NCBI GenBank assembly: GCA_964351865.1
Contig: CAYGPJ010000005.1
Coordinates: forward strand, 62,001 to 126,000
Source of the DNA: JBCDJI01 sp964351865
GTDB taxonomy: Bacteria; Verrucomicrobiota; Verrucomicrobiia; Methylacidiphilales; JBCBYL01
DNA: 64,000 nt
Reading direction: 5' to 3'
How positions within the stretch are numbered: position 1 is the stretch's first letter; every line of letters starts with the position of its first letter. This document shows positions 16,092 through 25,191 of this stretch, piece by piece. The notes under the pieces are model-generated. The model was not told the origin of the DNA and did no database searches. It saw only the letters and a list, made by a program, of their open reading frames with translations. The translations under genes and the position numbers were made by a program.

Positions 16092-16817
16092 ATGAATTTA
16101 AATATAGCTAAGCTGAAAAAACGCATCATGACAGCGAAGTGGTTCTTGCAATCATTCGAGCTGATCCATTCTCGCGCCTCTATCAAGATGAGCTTCTCGC
16201 AAAACGGAGAAGACCTCATTTTATGGCAAATTTTTTCTATGCTTGGTATTCAGCAACCATTCTATCTTGATATTGGTGCGCACCACCCAAAAAACATGAG
16301 TAATACTATGCTTTTTTATTTTTTGGGGGCAAACGGTATCAATGTAGAACCTGACCCTCGCTTGTTTACTGAGTTTCCTCAACACCGAGCACGCGATCTT
16401 AACCTGAATATAGGGATTGGAGTTGAAGCAGGAACCTTTGATTTCTACAGGATGCGAGAATCATCCTTGAACACATTCAGCCTTCAGGAAGCTCAGAGGC
16501 TGCAAGATGAAGAAGGTATCGCAATCGTTGATATTTTAAACATTCCCGTAAAAAGCATTAATCAACTACTCTCGGATGCGAACCGTCCAGTGGATCTCTT
16601 GTCCTTGGATACAGAAGGTAATGATTACACTATTCTAAAAGACCTCAATTTTACAAAGTTCCGCCCGGCGACTATCTGCGTCGAAACACTGACATTCTCA
16701 ACGAACTCCACGGGTAGTAAAATTACCAAGATCGACACCCTCCTGAAAGACCAAGGATACAAGCTCTATGCCGATACCCATATTAATTCCATTTACGTGG
16801 AGAGTTCTCTTTTGTAA
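16092..16817 (+). CDS. FkbM family methyltransferase
   Basis: A 241-residue protein. The N-terminal MSFSQNGEDLILWQIFSMLG precedes the SAM loop YLDIGAHHPKNMSNT, and the FkbM core motif is present as LSLDTEGNDYTIL near 173. The SFSQNGED opening marks a distinct FkbM subgroup common in surface-glycan loci. It sits directly after the ABC exporter genes and starts a run of three FkbM genes. The stretch is noticeably AT-richer than the 38-44 kb part of the locus, a hint of mosaic origin. Substrate unknown. Confidence 0.85.
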   Translation: MNLNIAKLKKRIMTAKWFLQSFELIHSRASIKMSFSQNGEDLILWQIFSMLGIQQPFYLDIGAHHPKNMSNTMLFYFLGANGINVEPDPRLFTEFPQHRARDLNLNIGIGVEAGTFDFYRMRESSLNTFSLQEAQRLQDEEGIAIVDILNIPVKSINQLLSDANRPVDLLSLDTEGNDYTILKDLNFTKFRPATICVETLTFSTNSTGSKITKIDTLLKDQGYKLYADTHINSIYVESSLL

Positions 16818-16832
16818 CCCAAACAACTGCTA

Positions 16833-17645
16833 GTGAGTAGCCCCGGAAATATCCATCTTTACCTGCAAGAGCCGCACCCAGCTCAGCAGAAATTACTTTC
16901 AATTTTATCGAGAATACCTGCTCCAGTTATTTTTGATATTGGCTCATGTGAGGGAGAGGATACGATAAGATACCAGAAACTCTTCCCGAAGGCAGAAATT
17001 CATTTATTCGAACCTTTGCCTGAAAATTTGGAGCTCATCAAAACCAATCTCGAATTATACGGTATCAACAACGTCCTGGTTAATTCTGTTGCCATGTCCA
17101 ACAACACCGGAACAGCATCATTTCATGTCTCCTCAGGCAAACCAGATGACCTTTTCGCAGGAGAAGACTGGAATTACGGCAATAAATCCAGTTCACTACT
17201 GCCACCTTCAAGCCCGGAACCTATGCACGGATGGATTCAATTTGAAGAGTCCCTGACGATACCTTGCCAAAGACTTGATGACTATTGTCATGAAGCGAAG
17301 GTGCAGAATATTGATCTGATTCACATAGACGTGCAGGGAGCGGAAGGTTTGGTGCTGGATGGGGGATCGAGTATGTTGCCCCATGTGAGCTGCATCTGGA
17401 TTGAGGTCATGAATCAACCTCTCTACCAAAGTCAACTCGTCTCTCATGAAGTAGACCAAAAATTACAGAGTTACGGGTTTCGCTGCATTCAAATTGACAG
17501 TCGCGGATTAGAAGAAGACCGATTATACCTAAATTTGAATCACTCCCATTGTTGGACTACCTACCTGATCACAACTTTAAAACAATTGATCACCAGACTG
17601 CGTATTGGTTTGGGTAGAATCAGGCAAAATATTCTGAATGATTAA
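16833..17645 (+). CDS. FkbM family methyltransferase
   Basis: A 270-residue protein starting at GTG 16833. The SAM-binding region is VIFDIGSCEGEDTIRYQKLF near 33 with LFEPLPENLELI following, and the FkbM motif is LIHIDVQGAEGLVLDGG near 167. Its 3' end overlaps the next FkbM gene by 8 bp. Probable role is O-methylation of a sugar in the glycan; the acceptor is not evident. The protein differs enough from its neighbours to exclude a recent tandem duplication. Confidence 0.85.
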   Translation: MSSPGNIHLYLQEPHPAQQKLLSILSRIPAPVIFDIGSCEGEDTIRYQKLFPKAEIHLFEPLPENLELIKTNLELYGINNVLVNSVAMSNNTGTASFHVSSGKPDDLFAGEDWNYGNKSSSLLPPSSPEPMHGWIQFEESLTIPCQRLDDYCHEAKVQNIDLIHIDVQGAEGLVLDGGSSMLPHVSCIWIEVMNQPLYQSQLVSHEVDQKLQSYGFRCIQIDSRGLEEDRLYLNLNHSHCWTTYLITTLKQLITRLRIGLGRIRQNILND

Positions 17646-18375
17646 GAATAGACTAAAATCAATTTTGGAGCGGTGCGGTATCCGTATCGTCCAAAAAAAT
17701 CATCCTGCATACCCGCTTATACGTATTCCAGGTGGCAGTCCGTTTAATTGGGTGGTTCATGATTTGCTGCAGCAGAAGCAGCAAGATCTGCATGTTATTC
17801 AAATTGGCGCGAATGACGGCTCCCGTTTTGACCCCCTTTCACCTTGGCTGGAAACTGAAGACTGGCATTGCCTGCTGATCGAACCTCTGCCGGAATTCAC
17901 GGCCAAGCTCAAGGCAAAGTATCAATCTCGATCAAAGATCTCCATTTTACAATCTGCAGTAGGCTGCCAAGACGAAAAGCTACCCCTCTATCGTATCGAT
18001 CCGGCGACAAAGAACCTGCCTGATTGGGCTTCAGGATCTTCTACACTGGACCAACAGCGCGCTCAAGATTTACTAAAAAGTTTGCATTTAGATGAAACCT
18101 CGTTGATTGAGGAGACGGTCACGGTAATGAGTTGGCATAGCATTCTTAAACACTATGGAAGCATATCTCCTGATCTAGTCGTGATGGATACGGAAGGTTA
18201 CGACCTCATGATCTTAAACGAAATTCTCAAAACAGACCAAACTCCTGCTGTAATTCATTTTGAACACGCCTGCGCTACTAATGACGAAAGGCTAAAACTT
18301 TATGCACAGCTGCTTAACTGTGGATACGAGCTCTCCACCTGTGGCCCCGACACCACGGCGTGGAGAAACAGCTAA
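17638..18375 (+). CDS. FkbM family methyltransferase
   Basis: A 245-residue protein with SAM-binding VIQIGANDGSRFDPLSPWL near 55, then LLIEPLPEFTAKLKAKY, and the FkbM-type motif LVVMDTEGYDLMIL near 182. The IGANDG version groups it with the gene at 30.3 kb (VQVGAFDGTFQDP). It overlaps the preceding FkbM gene by 8 bp and lies 6 bp before the fucosyltransferase gene, so it may methylate a residue near the fucose, which is a guess from order only. Confidence 0.82.
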   Translation: MIKNRLKSILERCGIRIVQKNHPAYPLIRIPGGSPFNWVVHDLLQQKQQDLHVIQIGANDGSRFDPLSPWLETEDWHCLLIEPLPEFTAKLKAKYQSRSKISILQSAVGCQDEKLPLYRIDPATKNLPDWASGSSTLDQQRAQDLLKSLHLDETSLIEETVTVMSWHSILKHYGSISPDLVVMDTEGYDLMILNEILKTDQTPAVIHFEHACATNDERLKLYAQLLNCGYELSTCGPDTTAWRNS

Positions 18376-18381
18376 ACCCTT

Positions 18382-19296
18382 ATGATTATCACCAGGCTTA
18401 CCGGCGGACTTGGTAATCAAATGTTTCAGTATGCTGCCGGTCTGGCTCTGGCTGAACAGCACCGCACTGTTCTCAAGCTGGACGTCTCCTGGTTCAGGGA
18501 CGATCCGGAATATGAAGCTCACAACCGATATGCTCTCAGTTGTTTTAATATTACCGAACAATTCGCTACCCGTGATGAAGTAGAACAATTGTCCTGCAAG
18601 CCGTTTACGAGGATCGAAAAACTATCCGCTCAGATCGCCCGCACCTTTCACTTTTACCACTACGCCGATTCATTCGAGAAGTTCGGAAATCTTTTTTACG
18701 ACCGGTATTTTAAGTATGATCCTGAATTTACTGCGCAACCAAATTTCACTTATTTGCATGGCAATTGGCAGTCGGAAAAATATTTCACATCTATCCCTGA
18801 CCTGCTGAAGCTGCATTTCAGTTTCCGTTATCCAGCCCCCAAAACCGTGCAAGCAGTAGAACAGGAAATTCACCGCTCTGCCACACCGGCATTTATTCAT
18901 TTCCGACGGGGCGACTACCTTTCCAACCCGGACTTCAATAAGAGTATGGGGGTGCTTTCTCTGGAATATTACCACCAAGCCGTGGAGGAGTTGAAAGTAA
19001 GTCATCCGGACATCCATTTTTATATCTTCTCCGACGACATTGATGCGGTGGAACAGGAATTCCATATCAAGGCCCCACATACTTTTGTTCGTGCTACCCA
19101 GCCGTGGCATTCCTACGACAAGATCCGACTGATGTGCCAATGCCACCACGGTATCGTCGCAAACAGCACTTTCAGCTGGTGGGCCGCCTGGTTAATGAAC
19201 CATCCGGAAAAGTTAATCTACGCACCCAAACAATGGCATCGTACCGATGAACGTGATTGCAGGGACGCCGTCCCGGAATACTGGAGGCGGATCTGA
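18382..19296 (+). CDS. Alpha-1,2-fucosyltransferase (GT11 family)
   Basis: A 304-residue GT-B enzyme. The opening MIITRLTGGLGNQMFQYAAG is the GT11 N-terminal signature, and the GDP-fucose binding motif appears as FIHFRRGDYLSNP near 173. Further matches are FYIFSDD and the C-terminal VANSTFSWWAAWL. GT11 enzymes transfer L-fucose from GDP-fucose in alpha-1,2 linkage, although bacterial acceptors vary. This indicates fucose (or a related 6-deoxyhexose) in the polymer. GDP-fucose synthesis genes are not in the window. The stop overlaps the next gene's ATG (TGATG). Confidence 0.93.
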   Translation: MIITRLTGGLGNQMFQYAAGLALAEQHRTVLKLDVSWFRDDPEYEAHNRYALSCFNITEQFATRDEVEQLSCKPFTRIEKLSAQIARTFHFYHYADSFEKFGNLFYDRYFKYDPEFTAQPNFTYLHGNWQSEKYFTSIPDLLKLHFSFRYPAPKTVQAVEQEIHRSATPAFIHFRRGDYLSNPDFNKSMGVLSLEYYHQAVEELKVSHPDIHFYIFSDDIDAVEQEFHIKAPHTFVRATQPWHSYDKIRLMCQCHHGIVANSTFSWWAAWLMNHPEKLIYAPKQWHRTDERDCRDAVPEYWRRI

Positions 19297-20447
19297 TGGC
19301 AAACACACCTGACACTGCTGTATTCTATACCACCAATCGTGGCTGGCCATGGGGGGCACCGGATTATGTCTGGCCAACCGCCGCAGAGCGCTTGCTCGCA
19401 AACGGGGTACGGGTCCAGTTATTCATTCACCCGGAAGCGCTGCACCGAACTGAAGTAAAAAGCTTAACTCTCAAAGGCGCAGAAGCCTACGAGCAACCTC
19501 CATTCCCACTCCGTAAAGGTCGTCTCTCCACACTACGAAATCAGCTTAAAAGAACGCTTGGCGGCAGTCCCCCATCTAAAATAATTCCTGACAACAGCCA
19601 TATCTTCATCAATCAGGGCGCTGATATCGATTTACTCTATGAGCGTGACCTGATTCCCGTCATCCAACGCCCCCGTGTTGCTTACGACATATTCGTCCAC
19701 CTGTCCTACCCGACCTCTCCCATCCCCGCAACGGAGCGGGATGAATCGCTGCATTTACTGGCTGGCGCCCACCGCGTATATTTCAACTCGCGCTGGACGC
19801 GTGAAATCACCGAAACCAAATTGGCTGCTACGGTTTCCAATGCTGAAACATTCACCTTGCCGATCCGGTTTTCTCACCCCAGCCCCCGCCCGTGGCCTTC
19901 AGGCTCGACCGCCCGCTTTGCCTGTATCTGTCGCCTTGATGTCATGCATAAAGGACTGGATGTACTTTTACTGGCACTGAAAGAACTCACGGCAAACCCT
20001 ACTTCCTGGAGACTGGACCTCTACGGCGACGGCACCGATGCGGATATCGCTTACCTCCAAAACCTGATTACACACTTGCAGCTCTCGGAGCATGTTTCTC
20101 TCCACCCGTATCAGACCCACATCGAAACGATCTGGGATCAACACCACATGCTGCTGCTCACGTCACGGTATGAAGGGCTCGGATTGTCGATGCTGGAAGC
20201 GATGGCTTGTGGCCGACCCGTATTGCGCACTCCCTATGGCGGTGCGGAAGAATGGATCGAAGACGGCCAAACCGGCTATCTCTGTCCTGCGCCCGAACCC
20301 GCTCTCATCCAGCAAGCTTTAAGCCGGGCACTGGATGAATTTTCACGCTGGAAAGAACTAGGCGATAACGCTTTTAAGAAAATTGCAACTTCGCAATCAC
20401 CCCACCCGACAGATCCTTTCCTAAAACCCTTTGGCATCACCCCATGA
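19296..20447 (+). CDS. Glycosyltransferase family 4
   Basis: About 383 residues from ATG 19296, which overlaps the fucosyltransferase stop; the frame extends further upstream but only as overlap. The C-terminal GT4 domain holds FACICRLDVMHKGLDVLLLAL, LYGDGTD and the E-x7-E region SRYEGLGLSMLEAMACGRPVL, typical of retaining GT-B enzymes. The N-terminal acceptor half (FYTTNRGWPWGAPDYVWPTA) is unusual. It is coupled to the carbamoyltransferase gene by ATGA. The transferred sugar is unknown. Confidence 0.88.
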   Translation: MANTPDTAVFYTTNRGWPWGAPDYVWPTAAERLLANGVRVQLFIHPEALHRTEVKSLTLKGAEAYEQPPFPLRKGRLSTLRNQLKRTLGGSPPSKIIPDNSHIFINQGADIDLLYERDLIPVIQRPRVAYDIFVHLSYPTSPIPATERDESLHLLAGAHRVYFNSRWTREITETKLAATVSNAETFTLPIRFSHPSPRPWPSGSTARFACICRLDVMHKGLDVLLLALKELTANPTSWRLDLYGDGTDADIAYLQNLITHLQLSEHVSLHPYQTHIETIWDQHHMLLLTSRYEGLGLSMLEAMACGRPVLRTPYGGAEEWIEDGQTGYLCPAPEPALIQQALSRALDEFSRWKELGDNAFKKIATSQSPHPTDPFLKPFGITP

Positions 20448-22225
20448 AAACAATTCTAGGTATCGGAGGTATATTAGGGCACGACGCCAACGCAGCGCTG
20501 ATCCAAAATGGGGAATTGGTCGCTGCAGCCCAGGAAGAGCGTTTCAGCAGGATTAAACATGACGGATTTTTTCCATCCCGTGCGATCCAGTTCTGCCTTT
20601 CACGAACTCATCTCTCTCAAACGAAAATTACCAACGTCGTTTTTGCGGAGAAACCGCTTCAATCCATCTTATCAAATCGGAGTGAGAAACCAGGCAACGC
20701 GTTTACCCGTTGGCTCGGCGAAGTCGCACCGGAATCATGGGGAGGACCTTATGTTCATCAGGCGAGGCAACTCTTCCCACAGGCGAAATTTCATTACGCG
20801 TGGCACCACCTCAGCCACGTCGCAGGTGCTTACGCCACCTCTCCCTTTCAACGAGCTGCCTTTCTCTGTGTCGACGGTAAAGGAGAGGACTACTCGGCCA
20901 CTATTGGAATCGCAGCTCCGGAAGGAATCATCATCTCCCACGAGCATTCCTATGAAAATGGATTAGGGCTGCTCTACACGTTGATCACCGACTATCTTGG
21001 GTTTCACAGTTTTGGTTCTGAATATAAAGTCATGGGGCTGGCTCCCTATGGTAAACCCGAAATGGTGGATTCACTGGAGCAACTCATCCATTCAGATTCA
21101 CAGGGAGGAATCCGACTCCGGTTCCGTGCAAACTTCAAACACGAAAACAGGGAATCCCAGGTTGGGCAGGTTGCTGAAATTTTAAAAAGACCCGCACGAC
21201 AAAAAGATGAGCCGTTGGAATCCTTTCATCTCAATCTTGCTGCCTCTCTCCAACACTTGTTCGAACGGGAAGTCCTTCGCATGGCAGAGTTCGCCAAAGA
21301 AATTACCGGAGAAAAGCAACTGCTCTTTTGTGGCGGTTGTGCCCAAAATTGTGTGACAGCAGGAAAATTACGGCGCGCGCAAATTTTCGACGCGATCTCG
21401 AATTCTCCGGTAGGAGGAGACATGGGCAGCGCGATGGGTGCCGCTGCATTGCTCCATCAGATCGAAAACAAGCATAACCCCCACCTTTGCTCTCACGGAT
21501 ATTACCTCGGCAACGAGCCGGGCGAAATACCGCCGGAAGCGGACGAGTACGAAATCACTTTAGAGGACTCCAATCAACTCCACCAGCATGTCGCTCAACA
21601 ACTGGCAGCCGGAAAAATTGTAGGCTGGGTGCGCGGACGCATGGAACTCGGCGCACGTGCACTCGGAGCACGGTCCATTCTGGCGGATCCTCGTCCACTG
21701 GACATGCAGTCGACTATGAATCTGAAGATTAAATTCAGAGAATCCTTCCGGCCATTTGCCCCGGCCGTATTGGCCGAAGAAGCACATCACTGGTTTGATA
21801 TCAACGAAACTGACGAATCAGATTTCATGAATTATACCGCAGACTTGCTGCCGGAACATCGCCGAGACATCCCGGATCACCTCGATGGCATCCGCGATCG
21901 CCTGATGTTCGAACGCTGCGAAATTCCCAGTGTGGTTCATGTGGATTACTCCGCACGGCTACAGACGGTTCGCCAATCGGTTCACCCGGACTTTCACCGC
22001 TTGATTACCGAGTTCAACTCGCTCACCGGTATTCCGATGGTCATTAATACCAGTTTCAATGTCAGCGGACAGCCTATCGTCTCGACTGCCCTGGAAGCCT
22101 GGGAATGCTTTGTCCACACCGACATGGATCTGCTTGTCATCAACAATAGAATTTTCCGTAATCCCGGATTAAAAACCAAAGGGGAAAAAATTTCATGGTT
22201 AGATCAATTCGCCAAAAACTCTTGA
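20444..22225 (+). CDS. Carbamoyltransferase (NodU/CmcH family)
   Basis: A 593-residue protein with the two-domain layout of the family. The N-terminal ASKHA-like domain includes GHDANAALIQNGELVAAAQE and EERFSRIKHDGFFPSRAI and the later GGCAQNC segment. The C-terminal YrdC-like part has GWVRGRMELGARALGARSIL and FRESFRPFAPAVLAEEA. These enzymes move a carbamoyl group from carbamoyl phosphate, via ATP, to a hydroxyl on a sugar, as in NodU and some LPS systems. In this locus the target is most likely a glycan sugar. Length is normal and no key motif is missing. Confidence 0.93.
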   Translation: MKTILGIGGILGHDANAALIQNGELVAAAQEERFSRIKHDGFFPSRAIQFCLSRTHLSQTKITNVVFAEKPLQSILSNRSEKPGNAFTRWLGEVAPESWGGPYVHQARQLFPQAKFHYAWHHLSHVAGAYATSPFQRAAFLCVDGKGEDYSATIGIAAPEGIIISHEHSYENGLGLLYTLITDYLGFHSFGSEYKVMGLAPYGKPEMVDSLEQLIHSDSQGGIRLRFRANFKHENRESQVGQVAEILKRPARQKDEPLESFHLNLAASLQHLFEREVLRMAEFAKEITGEKQLLFCGGCAQNCVTAGKLRRAQIFDAISNSPVGGDMGSAMGAAALLHQIENKHNPHLCSHGYYLGNEPGEIPPEADEYEITLEDSNQLHQHVAQQLAAGKIVGWVRGRMELGARALGARSILADPRPLDMQSTMNLKIKFRESFRPFAPAVLAEEAHHWFDINETDESDFMNYTADLLPEHRRDIPDHLDGIRDRLMFERCEIPSVVHVDYSARLQTVRQSVHPDFHRLITEFNSLTGIPMVINTSFNVSGQPIVSTALEAWECFVHTDMDLLVINNRIFRNPGLKTKGEKISWLDQFAKNS

Positions 22226-22230
22226 AGCTG

Positions 22231-22249
22231 GCTTTACTAATGGTAAAGC
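22231..22249. terminator. Small hairpin after the carbamoyltransferase gene
   Basis: GCTTTAC and GTAAAGC form perfect 7-bp arms around TAATG just after the stop codon, and a second small stem (CAGCC/GGCTG) follows about 15 bp on. There is no T-run. In a locus with an RfaH-like factor it may act as a pause or processing site rather than a terminator. The remaining gap to 22363 holds nothing else recognisable. Confidence 0.3.
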
Positions 22250-22362
22250 ACCTCAGCCCTGACAGCCTGCGCGGCTGGCAACGCAGTAAGCGCGGTAACT
22301 CACTAGATATGAAATGAGGCTGCAATGGCATCCGGTTTGTTAATCATGTTCACCACGCTACT

Positions 22363-24237
22363 GTGACAAATGCACTCAAAATATCCGTCATTCTCCCGAC
22401 GCATGATCCCCGCCTTGACCATTTCACGAGCACGCTAACCAGCTTACAAGAACAGACCCTGGCTACAGAAAACTGGGAACTTCTTGTCATCGATAACGCA
22501 TCCAAGGCACCGCTTCCAACGCACCCTGTTATTGAAGGCCAAACCTCGACCCAATGCCGATTGATTAGAGAAAACAAACTTGGCTTAACCGCTGCACGCC
22601 GTTGCGGCATCCAGCACGCTGAAGGAGACATTCTTATTTTTGTAGACGACGACAACGTGCTGGATTCGCACTACCTCGAAACGGCGCTGAATCTTATGAC
22701 CGAGCAGCCGGAGTTGGGAGCATGCGGAGGAAAAGTAATCCCACTTTTTGAGTCTTCGCCTCCACAATGGATCGAAGAATTCGCACCGCTACTGGCCTGC
22801 CAAGATTTTGGAAAAGAGCCAATTCTTTCAGGGCCGTTTGTCGGGAATTACCCAAAGCATGCCCCGGTGGGAGCGGGGTTGGTATTACGCACTGCCAGCG
22901 CCCGTTCCTGGACTGAATCCAATTCAACATGCATCACTGACCGAAGTGGTGCCGAACTAAGCTCAGGTGGAGATAATGATATCATTCTACATATCCTGAA
23001 ATCCGGAAAATGGATCGGCTGGTTCCCCTCACTGAAACTCGATCATCTCATTCCGGAAGCTCGAACCGAACCCGCCTATCTGGCACGCCTCAATGAAGGT
23101 ATTCAGAAATCTTGGATGCAGTTGAATACATTACACGGCATTAATCCCTGGCCTCCGATTTCTGCCTGGTCCCTTCCGTTGCGTACGCTCAAGGCATGGA
23201 TCACCCATCAAGGATGGAATTATCCCGCCGGATACATCCGCTGGAAAGGGGCTTGCGGGCATTTTAAGGGTCGCGTCCGCACCGTTCATTACACCATGAG
23301 ACTAGGCAAAGTACTTTATCATCTCTGGCACCGCCCTCTCAGTGCCGTCCGCACTTCAATTGCCGCGGGAGGCCCTTTCGAGCAATGGCAAACTAAGCGG
23401 GGAATGATAGAAATGGAGCGCAGCGTGGAACATCTTGTTCCATTGCCGAAACCGGATGATTCTTCTCCAGAGCTTCATTTTCTCACAGGCTCCAAATTCT
23501 GGTATCAAACCGCCTTTTGCATCGCCTCATGGCAGCAAGCAACCGGTGACCGCCCCTCCAGCCATCTTTATGACGATGGCACACTGACTTCTCACCAAGT
23601 TCAAAAACTTATACGACTCTTACCTGGCACCGTTATTCATCGCATCGATGATATCCAGCATAGATTAGATACCAAATTACCTCTATCATGCTTCCCTCGT
23701 TTGCGCGATTTGTGGAGCACTTACCCAAATATACGAAAACTGACGGATGTGCATTTAGGTAGCAGCGGTTGGAAATTAGTGTTGGATTCAGACATTCTGT
23801 TTTTCCAGTCTCCAGAGCTCCTTCAAAAGTGGTGTGCTCAACCTGATCGCCCGTTACATGCCATAGACAGCGAAGAATCTTACGGCTACCCCAGACCTGC
23901 TATGGAAGCCCTTTGTGGAAATTCGATACCCCGTAAAGTCAATGTCGGTATTTGCGGCCTCTGTAGCCATCAGATCGATTGGAACCAACTGGAATTCTGG
24001 TGTAACTCTCTCATCAAACAATACGGAAAACACTATTACCTGGAACAAGCTTTGGTTGCCATGATGGTAGCGGGCCATGAGTGCTCTATTGCTCCGGTCG
24101 AGCAATATATCACTTTACCAACTATGCCAGAAGCGATCAAATGCCGCGCTATCATGCATCATTACGTGGCCGATTCTAAAAAATGGTATTTTAGAAACAA
24201 CTGGAAACATTTCACTGCCAACCAGCATGGTGCCTGA
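22363..24237 (+). CDS. Two-domain glycosyltransferase: GT2 plus C-terminal GT-A-like domain
   Basis: A 624-residue protein starting at GTG. Residues 1 to about 320 are a GT2 enzyme: ISVILPTHDPRLDHFTSTL, LLVIDNAS, ILIFVDDDNVLD (metal-binding DDD) and the later GGDNDIILHIL. From about residue 370 a second domain appears, with WKLVLDSDILFFQSPELL (a DxD-type motif), PRKVNVGICGL and HYYLEQALVAMM. That order resembles GT8-like or related GT-A transferases. It could add two sugars in succession. The second domain is assigned by motif order only, with moderate confidence. The end overlaps the next gene by 11 bp. Confidence 0.82.
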   Translation: MTNALKISVILPTHDPRLDHFTSTLTSLQEQTLATENWELLVIDNASKAPLPTHPVIEGQTSTQCRLIRENKLGLTAARRCGIQHAEGDILIFVDDDNVLDSHYLETALNLMTEQPELGACGGKVIPLFESSPPQWIEEFAPLLACQDFGKEPILSGPFVGNYPKHAPVGAGLVLRTASARSWTESNSTCITDRSGAELSSGGDNDIILHILKSGKWIGWFPSLKLDHLIPEARTEPAYLARLNEGIQKSWMQLNTLHGINPWPPISAWSLPLRTLKAWITHQGWNYPAGYIRWKGACGHFKGRVRTVHYTMRLGKVLYHLWHRPLSAVRTSIAAGGPFEQWQTKRGMIEMERSVEHLVPLPKPDDSSPELHFLTGSKFWYQTAFCIASWQQATGDRPSSHLYDDGTLTSHQVQKLIRLLPGTVIHRIDDIQHRLDTKLPLSCFPRLRDLWSTYPNIRKLTDVHLGSSGWKLVLDSDILFFQSPELLQKWCAQPDRPLHAIDSEESYGYPRPAMEALCGNSIPRKVNVGICGLCSHQIDWNQLEFWCNSLIKQYGKHYYLEQALVAMMVAGHECSIAPVEQYITLPTMPEAIKCRAIMHHYVADSKKWYFRNNWKHFTANQHGA

Positions 24238-25189
24238 AGTTTCTATTCTAATTCCGAGTTATAATAGCGCCGCGTGGATAGCCGCAGCGATTGAATCTGC
24301 TCTTTCACAATCCATACCTGAAAAAGAAATCATTATCGTAGACGACGGATCGACAGATGACAGCTTGTGCATCGCCCAGTCATATCAATCCGATCAGGTC
24401 AGCGTTCATTCCCAATCCAATCGTGGAGCTTCCAGTGCTCGGAACACTGCGCTCCGGATGGCTCATGGAAAATATATTCAGTATCTGGATGCCGACGATC
24501 TGTTAGCTCCGCATAAAATATCTCGCCAGATCCAACACCTGAAACAAGCTCCTGACGATGTAGTGGCCACATGTACTTGGGCACGTTTCGAGCAGTGCCC
24601 TGAAAAGGGTATTATTCCTGACCATGAAAATTTCCGTGATCTAGAGCCGATTGAATTCCTGCAACTCAACTGGGAGCAAGATATTATGATGCATCCCGCA
24701 GCATGGCTCATCCCACGTATAGTTATAGATCGTGCTGGCCCTTGGGATGAATCACTTACGTTAAATGATGATGGTGAATACTTTTGTCGTATCGCCCTGG
24801 CCAGTTCTCAAATTTTATATACCGCCGATGCCATGACCTACTATCGATCCAATTTAACATCCAGCTTGAGCGGGAGAACAGATGCTGATTCATTGCACTC
24901 GCTGCATCGCTCCATTGAGAAAATGGAGTCTTATCTACTGGAACATGACACATCTGCTCGCACGCAACACGCTTGTGCGGTAGCACGTCAGCGACTCGCC
25001 TACACGATCTTCCGCCAGCACCCCGGATTAGCCAAACAGTCGGAACAGAGGGCCCGAGAGCTGTCCCATGGATCGCTCCCCGATCCAGGCGGGCGATTCA
25101 CCACGCACTGCGCTAAATTTACCGGATGGAGAACAGCGCTTAAAATTCAGTCGTTGTATGCTCATTTTCTCAAGGGGTTAAAAACGTAA
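24227..25189 (+). CDS. Glycosyltransferase family 2
   Basis: About 320 residues from ATG 24227; the longer open frame upstream lies inside the previous gene and lacks homology. The GT-A core begins at once: VSILIPSYNSAAWIAAAIESAL, IIIVDDGSTDDSL, GASSARNTALRMAHGKYIQYLDADDLLAP (DxD near residue 90), then WDESLTLNDDGEYFCRIA. This is a standard inverting GT2 of surface-glycan loci. No membrane segments. Acceptor and donor unknown. Confidence 0.9.
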   Translation: MVPEVSILIPSYNSAAWIAAAIESALSQSIPEKEIIIVDDGSTDDSLCIAQSYQSDQVSVHSQSNRGASSARNTALRMAHGKYIQYLDADDLLAPHKISRQIQHLKQAPDDVVATCTWARFEQCPEKGIIPDHENFRDLEPIEFLQLNWEQDIMMHPAAWLIPRIVIDRAGPWDESLTLNDDGEYFCRIALASSQILYTADAMTYYRSNLTSSLSGRTDADSLHSLHRSIEKMESYLLEHDTSARTQHACAVARQRLAYTIFRQHPGLAKQSEQRARELSHGSLPDPGGRFTTHCAKFTGWRTALKIQSLYAHFLKGLKT

Positions 25190-25191
25190 TC

